A stretch of DNA of 12,254 nucleotides from Gallionellaceae bacterium CG11_big_fil_rev_8_21_14_0_20_60_62 (lineage in GTDB: Bacteria; Pseudomonadota; Gammaproteobacteria; Burkholderiales; Gallionellaceae), in assembly GCA_002787455.1 (NCBI GenBank), contig PCWU01000099.1, forward strand, positions 2,513 through 14,766. Direction: 5' to 3'. The notes beneath the pieces were generated by a model, which was given only the letters and a program-made list of their open reading frames with translations, had not been told where the DNA came from and made no database searches. This document shows positions 1-6,330 of this stretch, piece by piece. A program made the position numbers and the translations under genes. How positions within the stretch are numbered: position 1 is the stretch's first letter; the number at the start of each line of letters is the position of its first letter.

Positions 1-58
1 TCGAACCGCCGACAATCGCCTTGTAAGGGCGGTGCTCTACCAGCTGAGCTAAGCACCC
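1..58 (-). tRNA. tRNA-Val (anticodon UAC), 3' end cut by window edge
   Basis: Read on the minus strand from 58, the sequence folds as a tRNA. It has a seven-base acceptor strand GGGTGCT, a D stem GCTC/GAGC around AGCTGGTA, an anticodon loop CTTACAA, and the start of the T arm GGCGG-TTCGA. The anticodon TAC is encoded by bases 23-25, so it reads valine GTA codons. The 3' half of the T arm, the 3' acceptor strand and any CCA lie outside the window. In the anticodon stem (CCGCC against GGCGA) the outermost pair is C27/A43, a mismatch; the other four pairs are Watson-Crick. The gene lies downstream of the permease gene in the same direction but has its own promoter. The identity is secure from loop and stem sequence. 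Confidence 0.95.
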
Positions 59-65
59 TAGGAAA

Positions 66-101
66 GCGCGGCATTCTATAGTAACTTCCCGCGCTTTGCC
101 A
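66..101 (-). promoter_or_regulatory. sigma70-type promoter of tRNA-Val with GC-rich discriminator
   Basis: On the minus strand a -35 box TGGCAA (bases 96-101) and a -10 box TAGAAT (73-78) are separated by exactly 17 bp. The -10 box is followed by GCCGCGC, a GC-rich discriminator typical of stable-RNA promoters under stringent control. Transcription would start near base 65, giving a leader of only about seven bases before the mature tRNA 5' end at 58. The boxes and spacing are seen directly; stringent regulation is inferred from the discriminator. Confidence 0.7.
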
Positions 102-105
102 GCCT

Positions 106-136
106 GTGTTGCGATTTTTTATCGCCACCGCAACAC
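106..136. repeat. inverted repeat between permease gene and tRNA promoter
   Basis: An 8-bp perfect inverted repeat, GTGTTGCG (106-113) and CGCAACAC (129-136), encloses 15 bases. A competing shorter hairpin, GCGAT-TTTTT-ATCGC, sits inside it. Neither orientation has a T-run directly after the stem, so it is not a classical intrinsic terminator. It lies just upstream of the tRNA -35 box and could be a weak or processed 3' end of the permease transcript, but nothing in the sequence proves a role. Confidence 0.4.
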
Positions 137-206
137 GGCCAAAAAATCGAGGCGCGTTTATATCAACTGCCATCGCCCGGGTCAAGGCCGCACCCGAAAA
201 ATAATT

Positions 207-2681
207 TCAGTCGGCCGCAAGAATCCGCAGTGGCGACTGGCGTATCAGTGTCCGCGTTGCCAGCCAGCCGGCCAGCATGACAATCAAAATCCCACCCGCC
301 ACCCCGGCAACAACGATGTTTGCACCGAATTGCCAGGGAATTTCCAGCACGAATCTCGCCAGCGCCCAGCCCAGCAGCATCGCGCCGGCCGCCGCAAACA
401 GGCCGCTGATCCCGCCGAGCAAGGCAAACTCTGACAATTGCAAACGGCGCAGGGTGCGGCTGTCCGCGCCCAGCGTGCGCAAAATTGCCGTTTCGCGTCG
501 GCGCTCGTCCCGGGCGGACAGGAGTGCGGCATACAGCACCGCCAGCCCGCTCAACAGGGTAAACAGAAACACCGCGCCGACCATCCGCGCAATCTGATCC
601 ATGATGTTGCGCACCTGGTCGATTACCGCCCCGGTGTCGATTAGCAACAGGTTGGGAAACTCGCGCGACAATTCATCCCCGGCAGCGGCCTTGTCCGGCG
701 GCAGATAAAAACTGGCCAGGTAGCTGGATGCAAAATCCTGCAGCAGTACCGGCGCGGTAATGACAAAGAAATTCACCTTCATTGAATCCCACTGCACTTT
801 GCGCAAATGACTGACCCGTCCGCTGAAGCGGCTGCCCGCCACATCGTAAGTCAGGGTGTCACCAAGATGAATGTTCAATGTCGCGGCAATCCCCTCTTCA
901 ACCGACAACTCGCGCGCGCTGCTGTCATTCCACCAAGTCCCGCTCACCCGCTCGTTCCACGGCGGCATTTCTGCCATGTAGGAAAGGTTGAATTCGCGCT
1001 CGACCAGACCGCGCGCGCGCGGATCGGCGTAGTCGTCACCGCTGATGGCGCGTTCATTGATGGCAACCAGCCTGCCACGCACCATCGGCGACAGTTGCGG
1101 CGATGGCAATCCCTGCCGCACAAAAAACTCGCTCACAGCCTGCCGCTGGTCAGGCTGAATGTTCAGCATGAAACGGCTGGGTGCATCCGGCGGCAACTTA
1201 CCCTGCCAGGACTGCATCAGGTCGCCACGCACCAGGGTCAGCAGCAACAGCGCCATGCCGCCCAGACTTAACGCAACCACTTGTGCCGCCGCGCTGCGAC
1301 TGTTGCGGGCAAGGTTGTTGAATACATGCCGCCACTGCGCCGGCATGCCGGTGGCGGCCCGCGCCAGGCCGTGCAACAGCAGCCAGGCCAGCCCGCCGAA
1401 CAGCAACAACCCGGCCAGCAAACCGGATAGCACCGTCAAACCCAGCTTGAGCGACCCCGCATGCCATAGAAACAGGCCGGCCAATACTGACAAGGCAAGG
1501 CCGTAGATCAGCCAGTTGCTGGCTGGCGGCAAACCGATTTCGCGGCGCAATACACGCAGCGGCGAGACCCTGCGCAATTGCATCAGCGGCATGAATGCAA
1601 AGCCAATCAACAGGGCAAACCCGCTGGCTGCCGCCTTGAGCAGCGGCAATACTCCCGGCTGCGGCAGATCTGCCTCGCGCATTGCCGCGATACTTTCAAC
1701 CAGCAGTGCTTGCGCGGCATAACCGAGCAAGCCGCCCAGCAACACCGCGAGCATCCCGAGCAGGATGAATTGATACAGAAACAGCCGCAGCACCTGCGTC
1801 TGTTGCGCGCCGAGACAGCGCATGACCGCACAACCGTCGAGGTGGCGCTGCATGAAATGCCGCGCGGCCAACGCCAGCGCAGCCCCGGCAAGGATCGCCG
1901 CGGTGAGCGCGGCCAGACCGAGAAAATGTTCGGCACGCGCCAGCGTCAGGCGGATCTCCGGACGCGCATCGCGCGCGTCTTCGATCTTTTCATGGGCACC
2001 GAGGCGGGATTCGATCTCCGTCCGGTAAGCGAGAACCCGCGCCGCCTCCCCCGCGACCAGCAAGCGATAAGTGAGACGACTGCCTTCCTGCAGCAACCCG
2101 GTTGCCGCCAGATCCGCGTCGTTCATCAGCACGCGCGGGGCAAAACTGGCTATCCCAAAAGACGGGTCAATGTCGCGCACGATACGCGCGGACAGGGTGA
2201 AGCGTCGGACGCCGATATTCAGTTTGTCGCCCAGTCGCAGATCGAGGCGGCGCAACAGCCGCTCATCGCCCCACACCGTCCCGGGTGGCGGAATGCCGGT
2301 TGCGCCATGCACTTTGCCATCGTCGATCTCTATCTGGCCGCGCAAGGGATAACCCGCCTCAACCGCCTGTATCTCGCCCAGCAACACCTGCTCGCGCGCC
2401 GCCACCATGCTGGGGAAACTGCGGCTCTGCACTGCCTGCAAACCGCGCGCTCCGGCACTTGCGCGCAAGGCAGGTGCAAACGGGCGGGTGGAAGTGATGC
2501 GCAGGTCGGCACCGATCAGGTTATGCGTTTGCCGGTCCAGGGCAGCGCGCACGCGATCCGCAAACAAGCCGACCGTGGCCAGGCTGCCGACAGCCAGCAG
2601 CAGCGCCAGCAACAGCACGCGCCACTCTCCGGCACGCCAGTCTCGGTGCAACAGTTTGAGCGAGAGCAGAAAGATTTTCAT
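207..2681 (-). CDS. ybbP: YbbP-like FtsX-family ABC transporter permease
   Basis: The 824-residue product is a large inner-membrane permease with two FtsX-like halves. A first membrane helix (about 22-41) is followed by a periplasmic domain (about 45-250), three helices (about 254-275, 299-322, 347-367), two linker helices (389-406, 414-437) and another at 465-484. A second periplasmic domain (about 490-695) precedes three C-terminal helices (697-721, 750-777, 787-807). Cytoplasmic turns with CLGAQQTQV (289-297) and ERRRETAILRTLGAD (726-740) are the usual ATPase-coupling segments. Length and local sequence, such as LPPDAPSRF near 496 and VRGRLVAINER near 534, fit E. coli YbbP (804 residues). 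Such permeases work with a LolD/YbbA-type ATPase to move or extract lipid-linked or envelope substrates; no ATPase gene is in the window, so the substrate is unknown. The start is an ATG with no clear ribosome-binding site, 52 bp after the CopD-like gene. Confidence 0.88.
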   Translation of the reverse strand: MKIFLLSLKLLHRDWRAGEWRVLLLALLLAVGSLATVGLFADRVRAALDRQTHNLIGADLRITSTRPFAPALRASAGARGLQAVQSRSFPSMVAAREQVLLGEIQAVEAGYPLRGQIEIDDGKVHGATGIPPPGTVWGDERLLRRLDLRLGDKLNIGVRRFTLSARIVRDIDPSFGIASFAPRVLMNDADLAATGLLQEGSRLTYRLLVAGEAARVLAYRTEIESRLGAHEKIEDARDARPEIRLTLARAEHFLGLAALTAAILAGAALALAARHFMQRHLDGCAVMRCLGAQQTQVLRLFLYQFILLGMLAVLLGGLLGYAAQALLVESIAAMREADLPQPGVLPLLKAAASGFALLIGFAFMPLMQLRRVSPLRVLRREIGLPPASNWLIYGLALSVLAGLFLWHAGSLKLGLTVLSGLLAGLLLFGGLAWLLLHGLARAATGMPAQWRHVFNNLARNSRSAAAQVVALSLGGMALLLLTLVRGDLMQSWQGKLPPDAPSRFMLNIQPDQRQAVSEFFVRQGLPSPQLSPMVRGRLVAINERAISGDDYADPRARGLVEREFNLSYMAEMPPWNERVSGTWWNDSSARELSVEEGIAATLNIHLGDTLTYDVAGSRFSGRVSHLRKVQWDSMKVNFFVITAPVLLQDFASSYLASFYLPPDKAAAGDELSREFPNLLLIDTGAVIDQVRNIMDQIARMVGAVFLFTLLSGLAVLYAALLSARDERRRETAILRTLGADSRTLRRLQLSEFALLGGISGLFAAAGAMLLGWALARFVLEIPWQFGANIVVAGVAGGILIVMLAGWLATRTLIRQSPLRILAAD

Positions 2682-2733
2682 CGTCGTCAGGTGAAGGGTT
2701 ACGGCGGGAGAAGAACTGCCTGCCGCGGCGGCC

Positions 2734-3189
2734 TTATCCCCAACTCAAACCAATGACGGCAACGCTGACCGTGATGACACCGAGGGTAAGATTGGCGGCG
2801 ACCAGCTGGCGTATCCTGGCGAGCAAAGCCGCCGCCTCCGGCCAGCGTTGACCGGCGACATGCAGGCTGAACGGCACGTAGCAGGCGAAAAACACGTAAG
2901 CGTAAATCACGCTCATCAGCAGGCCGAGGGCCAGCATGCTGTGAACGTAACGCGGCGCATGACTCATCCCGCCGTATTGGTAAACCATGTAAAAACCGGT
3001 GACCAAAATCAGCCCGACCGCCGGCCACACCCAGTTGAAGAAGCGGTGAAACACGTTATTCCACAAAGCCAAACGCTGCGGCGGTTGCAATACATCGACG
3101 GCGGCGGGACGCAATATGGCGTAGGCGAAAAACATGCCGCCGACCCAGACCAGCGCGGCCAGCAGATGGATGAGTTTGAAATAGATCAT
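2734..3189 (-). CDS. CopD-like four-helix membrane protein
   Basis: The 151-residue product is almost entirely hydrophobic, with four predicted membrane helices at about 4-24, 53-72, 82-105 and 128-149. The first helix carries FKLIHLLAALVWVGGMFF, with a His at 8 and the W-x-G-G pattern typical of the CopD/HemJ-like group of small membrane proteins; a second His (83) opens helix 3. CopD-domain proteins are linked to copper uptake, and related four-helix families bind haem, but function here is unknown. The HemJ signature was not seen, so I do not call it hemJ. The ATG overlaps the rnhB stop codon by four bases (ATGA), and a strong AGGAG lies 7 bases before it, which fixes the start. The longer open frame running back through rnhB is a shadow. 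The YbbP-like permease follows 52 bp downstream. Confidence 0.75.
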   Translation of the reverse strand: MIYFKLIHLLAALVWVGGMFFAYAILRPAAVDVLQPPQRLALWNNVFHRFFNWVWPAVGLILVTGFYMVYQYGGMSHAPRYVHSMLALGLLMSVIYAYVFFACYVPFSLHVAGQRWPEAAALLARIRQLVAANLTLGVITVSVAVIGLSWG

Positions 3190-3776
3190 GGCGCTTCTCC
3201 TGAATGATTGGCTGCGAATTGTCGCACCGGTTTGAATGTTTTGCGATGCACCGCCGACACACCGTGTTCGCGCAAGGCGGCAAGGTGGGCGGCAGTGGGA
3301 TAACCTTTGTGCGCGTCGAAGCCGTATTGGGGATAACGCTGATGCAGCGTCAGCATCAGTTCGTCGCGCGCGGTCTTGGCCAGGATCGAGGCGGCGGAGA
3401 TGGCCGCGACTTTGCTGTCGCCCTTGACGACGGCCTGGCTGGGAATGCCGGTGTCGGGGCAGTACAGCCCGTCCACCAGTACCTCGCGCGGGCGTATCGC
3501 CAGCGCCTGCACCGCGCGCCGCATCGCCAGCAGCGTGGCTTGTAAAATATTCAGACGATCGATTTCTTCCACCTCCGCCCAAGCCACGGCCCACGCCAGC
3601 GAGCGCTCGCGGATGATCGGAGCCAGCCGGTCACGCTGTTTTGCGGAAAGTTTCTTGGAGTCCGCCAAGCCTTCGATCGGGCGCATGGGGTCGAGAATCA
3701 CCGCGGCCGCGCTCACCGGCCCGGCCAGCGGGCCACGCCCCGCTTCGTCCACGCCGCAGATCAGTACAAGGCTCAT
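3186..3776 (-). CDS. rnhB: ribonuclease HII
   Basis: The 196-residue product is a complete type 2 RNase H. It cuts the RNA strand of RNA-DNA hybrids and starts removal of single ribonucleotides misincorporated in DNA, in the cytoplasm. The family signature GVDEAGRGPLAGPV starts at residue 8. The four acidic metal ligands are visible as D10, E11, D102 (in VLVDGLY) and D120 (in KGDSKVAAISAASILAK). The motif ADSKKLS (38-44) and the C-terminal HKGYPTAAH block are also present. Length is normal. Its ATG overlaps the lpxB stop by four bases and has no good Shine-Dalgarno, so translation is probably coupled to lpxB. The lpxB-rnhB pairing is conserved in proteobacteria, but here rnhB is followed by a CopD-like gene instead of the dnaE found in enterics. 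Confidence 0.97.
   Translation of the reverse strand: MSLVLICGVDEAGRGPLAGPVSAAAVILDPMRPIEGLADSKKLSAKQRDRLAPIIRERSLAWAVAWAEVEEIDRLNILQATLLAMRRAVQALAIRPREVLVDGLYCPDTGIPSQAVVKGDSKVAAISAASILAKTARDELMLTLHQRYPQYGFDAHKGYPTAAHLAALREHGVSAVHRKTFKPVRQFAANHSGEAP
3197..3201 (-). promoter_or_regulatory. ribosome-binding site of the CopD-like gene
   Basis: AGGAG on the minus strand, 7 bases before the ATG and inside the last codons of rnhB. It is one of the best Shine-Dalgarno matches in the window. It decides the start of the CopD-like gene against the longer upstream open frame. Confidence 0.75.
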
Positions 3777-4918
3777 GGCAGGAAGGGCAGGATGGCCTGC
3801 GCGGCTTTTTCTGCCGTGTTCTGGCGCAGACTGCGATGGATGTCATCGAAACACTGTTCCAGCCGCGCCACTGCCTGCCTGTTGTTGACCGCATTCAGCA
3901 GCGCCTGCGCCAGATTTTGCGGCGTGGCATCGTCCTGCAAAATTTCCGGCACCACAAAACGTCCGGCAAGGATATTCGGCAGACCGACATAAGGCAGATA
4001 CTGCTTGCGCCTGGCCAGCCAGAAGCTGAAAGGCGTCATGCGGTAGGTGATCACCATCGGGCGCTTGAGCAATGCGGCTTCCAGTGTGGCGGTGCCGGAC
4101 GCCACCAGCACCCCGTCGGCGGCGATCATGGCATCGTGCGCGTGGCCGAACAGCAGGGTGACCGGCAGCTCCCTCGCCTCCTGCCGCCACAGCTCATGCT
4201 CGAAGATGGCGCGCGTTTCGCGGCTGGCCAGCGGTACCAGAAATTGCGCGTCAGCTTGCTGTTGCAGAATCAGCTTGGCGGTTTCGATGAAGGTCGGGGC
4301 AAGGCGGCGCACTTCGCTCTGGCGACTGCCGGGCAACAAGGCGAATACACGCGCGGTTTGCCGGATGCGCATCTGCTCGCGCATTTCGCCGCGATGGGTT
4401 TGCGGCGGCAGCAAATCGGCCAAGGGGTGACCCACATAAGTGACCGGCACGCCGGCTTTTTCATACAGCGGCGCCTCGAACGGAAACAGCGCAAGCAGAT
4501 GCGACACCGCCCGCTTGATCTTGTGGATACGCTCGCCGCGCCAGGCCCAGATGGAGGGGCTGACATAGTGCACGGTCGGGATGCCTTCTGCCTTGAGAGC
4601 GAGTTCGAGATCGAGATTGAAATCCGGCGCATCAATACCGATAAAAAGCGCGGGCGGCTCGGCCAAAAAACGCTCGCGCAGGCTGCGGCGGATGCCGGCC
4701 AGCTCGCGGTAATGACGCAATACTTCGAGATAGCCGTTGACCGCCAGTTTCTCCAGCGGGAACAGCACGTCCATGCCTGCGGCCCGCATTTTTGGACCCC
4801 CGATGCCGATGAAGCGCACGTCGGGCCTGGCTTGGCGGATGGCGGCCATCAGCATGCTGCCAAGCAGGTCGCCCGAGACTTCACCCGCCACCATGGCGAT
4901 GGTTTTTTTTGGGTTCAT
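3773..4918 (-). CDS. lpxB: lipid A disaccharide synthase (GT19)
   Basis: The 381-residue product condenses UDP-2,3-diacylglucosamine with lipid X to give the beta-1,6-linked disaccharide of lipid A, at the cytoplasmic face of the inner membrane. Family marks in order are AGEVSGDLLG (11-20), IGIGGPKM (37-44), GIDAPDFN (94-101), HYVSPSIWAWR (117-127), YVGHPLAD (161-168), LPGSRQSEV (195-203) and ASGTATLEAALL (273-284). Length equals the family norm (382 in E. coli). The ATG is set by an in-frame TAA only 9 bases upstream; no clear Shine-Dalgarno is seen. Unlike the usual tight lpxA-lpxB junction, 174 bp of palindrome-rich DNA separate the two. Codons 3-5 hold a run of eight A (bases 4903-4910 on the minus strand), a possible slippage site. 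The stop overlaps rnhB. Confidence 0.97.
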   Translation of the reverse strand: MNPKKTIAMVAGEVSGDLLGSMLMAAIRQARPDVRFIGIGGPKMRAAGMDVLFPLEKLAVNGYLEVLRHYRELAGIRRSLRERFLAEPPALFIGIDAPDFNLDLELALKAEGIPTVHYVSPSIWAWRGERIHKIKRAVSHLLALFPFEAPLYEKAGVPVTYVGHPLADLLPPQTHRGEMREQMRIRQTARVFALLPGSRQSEVRRLAPTFIETAKLILQQQADAQFLVPLASRETRAIFEHELWRQEARELPVTLLFGHAHDAMIAADGVLVASGTATLEAALLKRPMVITYRMTPFSFWLARRKQYLPYVGLPNILAGRFVVPEILQDDATPQNLAQALLNAVNNRQAVARLEQCFDDIHRSLRQNTAEKAAQAILPFLP

Positions 4919-4926
4919 GGTTGCTT

Positions 4927-4975
4927 AACAGGCACGACACTGCCACCTTCGAGAATAAGACTCGCTATGCCTGTT
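4927..4975 (-). promoter_or_regulatory. structured leader (inverted repeat) just before lpxB
   Basis: An 8-bp perfect inverted repeat, AACAGGCA / TGCCTGTT (4927-4934 and 4968-4975), encloses 33 bases that contain a smaller CGAG-TCTTATT-CTCG hairpin (4950-4964). In the lpxB messenger the 3' arm would end 8 bases before the AUG, where a Shine-Dalgarno would normally lie. The lpxB start lacks one. The pairing is seen in sequence; an effect on translation is inference. Confidence 0.4.
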
Positions 4976-4980
4976 TCCCC

Positions 4981-5030
4981 CACCCCAACCCTCCCCCTCT
5001 CTCTAACTTTCTCCCGCAAGCGGGAGAAAG
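4981..5030. repeat. REP-like intergenic palindromic element between lpxA and lpxB
   Basis: A pyrimidine-rich lead (CACCCCAACCCTCCCCC, from 4981) runs into a perfect 11-bp palindrome, CTTTCTCCCGC (5007-5017) and GCGGGAGAAAG (5020-5030), separated by AA. This layout of CCCCAACCCTCCCC plus a hairpin of C-rich and G-rich arms resembles dispersed intergenic palindromes I know from many proteobacterial genomes. The 4919-5092 gap holds no gene. In the lpxA transcript the hairpin is very stable but is not followed by a U-run, so it could stabilise the lpxA 3' side or weaken readthrough into lpxB without being a full terminator. Confidence 0.6.
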
Positions 5031-5092
5031 AGCAAACGAGAAAGGAAATTTTGAATCCCCGGGGGCAAACGAATCGCTGCGCGAGTTTCACG

Positions 5093-5884
5093 TTAACGCA
5101 CGATGCCGCGGTTGGCGTGACCGAGAAAAGTCAGCAGGTTGTCGATGTCGGCATCGGCATCGCTCGCTTGCCCGTGCAGGGCAGCAATTTCCTGCTGCGC
5201 CGCCTCGAAACTGCTGCCGGTGCGATACAGGATACGATACATCTTTTTGATCATATCCAGGCGCGCGGCGGAATAACCGGCGCGGCGCGGCCCCTCCTGG
5301 TGCGGGCCTTTGGCCTCGGCCGGGTTGCCGACCGCAGTCACGAAGGGCGGCAGGTCCTGGGTCAGGCGGGTCTGGAAACCGAGCATGGCAAAGTCGCCGA
5401 TGCGCACGAACTGGTGAATCCCGCTCATGCCACCGATCAGGGTATGGTCGCCGACCGTCACATGCCCCGCAAACTGCACCGCGTTGGCGATCACATTGTG
5501 GTCGCCGACCTGGCAGTCATGCGCCAGATGCACATAGGCCATGATCCAGTTGTCGTTGCCGACCGAGGTAACGCCGCCGCCCTGCACCGTGCCAAGATTC
5601 AGGGTGCAGCTTTCGCGGATGGTATTGTTGTCGCCGATGACCAGCCGGGTCGCTTCGCCCAGGTACTTCTTGTCCTGCGGGATCTCGCCAATGGAACTGA
5701 ACTGGAAGATACGGTTGCCCTTGCCAATCGCGGTATGCCCGTCGATCAATACATGCGGCCCGATTACCGAACCGGCGCCGATCTCGACCTGCTCGCCGAT
5801 GATCGAGTAAGCACCGACCGCGACATCGTCGGCCAGTTTTGCACCGGGATGAATGAGCGCGGTCGGATGGCGCAGGTGATCCAT
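5093..5884 (-). CDS. lpxA: UDP-N-acetylglucosamine O-acyltransferase
   Basis: The 263-residue product carries out the first step of lipid A synthesis, moving a 3-hydroxyacyl chain from acyl carrier protein to the 3-OH of UDP-GlcNAc in the cytosol. Hexapeptide repeats of a left-handed beta-helix (IHPGAKLADDVAVGAYSIIG and so on) fill about residues 5-190, followed by a helical C-terminus. The catalytic His is H122 in HLAHDC (E. coli H125). QFSSIGEIPQD (61-71) and GGMSGIHQF (151-159) are family blocks. F170 stands where E. coli has the acyl-chain ruler G173. I chose the ATG at 5884, which shares one base with the fabZ stop (TAATG) and gives the normal family length (262 in E. coli); the open frame running 27 codons further back lies inside fabZ. 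The stop at 5093 is followed by a 174-bp gap. Confidence 0.97.
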   Translation of the reverse strand: MDHLRHPTALIHPGAKLADDVAVGAYSIIGEQVEIGAGSVIGPHVLIDGHTAIGKGNRIFQFSSIGEIPQDKKYLGEATRLVIGDNNTIRESCTLNLGTVQGGGVTSVGNDNWIMAYVHLAHDCQVGDHNVIANAVQFAGHVTVGDHTLIGGMSGIHQFVRIGDFAMLGFQTRLTQDLPPFVTAVGNPAEAKGPHQEGPRRAGYSAARLDMIKKMYRILYRTGSSFEAAQQEIAALHGQASDADADIDNLLTFLGHANRGIVR

Positions 5885-6330
5885 TATTTGGTGCGCAGGG
5901 TGCAAATCAAATCCGCCTCGGCGGCGACTTTTCCGTCCACTTCGGCCTTGCCGATAAATTTCCACATGCCGCGCCGGTTCATCCCGATGGTCACGGTAAA
6001 AATCAGCTGGTCGCCGGGGCTCACCGGGCGCTTGAAACGGGCATTTTCGATGCCGACGAAGTAATACACCGAATCGTCGCTGGGCAGGGTTCCCAACGTT
6101 TTGAACGACAGAATCGCCGCCGCCTGCGCCATCGCCTCGATCACCAGCACCCCCGGCATCACCGGGTGATGCGGATAGTGGCCGGGGAAGAACGGCTCGT
6201 TCATCGACACATTCTTCAGGGCCACGATCTTCTCGTTCGGCACGACTTCGAGCACGCGGTCGATCAACAAAAACGGAAAACGGTGCGGCAGATGCTGCAA
6301 CACTTCATGAATATCCATTGCACTGCTCAT
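5884..6330 (-). CDS. fabZ: (3R)-hydroxyacyl-ACP dehydratase
   Basis: The 148-residue hot-dog-fold enzyme dehydrates 3-hydroxyacyl-ACP to trans-2-enoyl-ACP in fatty acid elongation. It competes with LpxA and LpxD for hydroxyacyl-ACP and so balances phospholipid against lipid A. HLPHRFPFLLIDR (13-25) is the N-terminal signature. The active-site pair is H51 in FFPGHYP and E65 in VLVIEAMAQ, matching E. coli H54 and E68; the block HPVMPGVLVIEAMAQA is intact. The ATG overlaps the lpxD stop by four bases (ATGA) and has a good AGGGAG 7 bases upstream. An internal ATG at codon 5 is possible but lacks such support. The stop shares a base with the lpxA start, so lpxD-fabZ-lpxA form a translationally linked block. 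Confidence 0.97.
   Translation of the reverse strand: MSSAMDIHEVLQHLPHRFPFLLIDRVLEVVPNEKIVALKNVSMNEPFFPGHYPHHPVMPGVLVIEAMAQAAAILSFKTLGTLPSDDSVYYFVGIENARFKRPVSPGDQLIFTVTIGMNRRGMWKFIGKAEVDGKVAAEADLICTLRTK

Noticed and set aside
178..196. Hairpin CGGGT/ACCCG after the permease stop as terminator
   Set aside because: The stem is only 5 bp, and on the minus strand the T-run comes before it, not after.
1578..2756. 392-codon plus-strand open frame opposite the permease gene
   Set aside because: Same pattern of antisense shadow, with no family resemblance.
3190..3594. Upstream extension of the CopD-like frame to 286 residues, as if fused to another domain
   Set aside because: The extension lies wholly inside rnhB in another frame, is rich in Arg and Gly, and the strong AGGAG before the ATG at 3189 marks the real start.
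3641..6064. 807-codon open frame on the plus strand across lpxB, the lpxA-lpxB gap and lpxA
   Set aside because: It lies antisense to well-conserved genes, shows a composition rich in R, H, Q and G typical of antisense GC-rich DNA, and matches no family I know.
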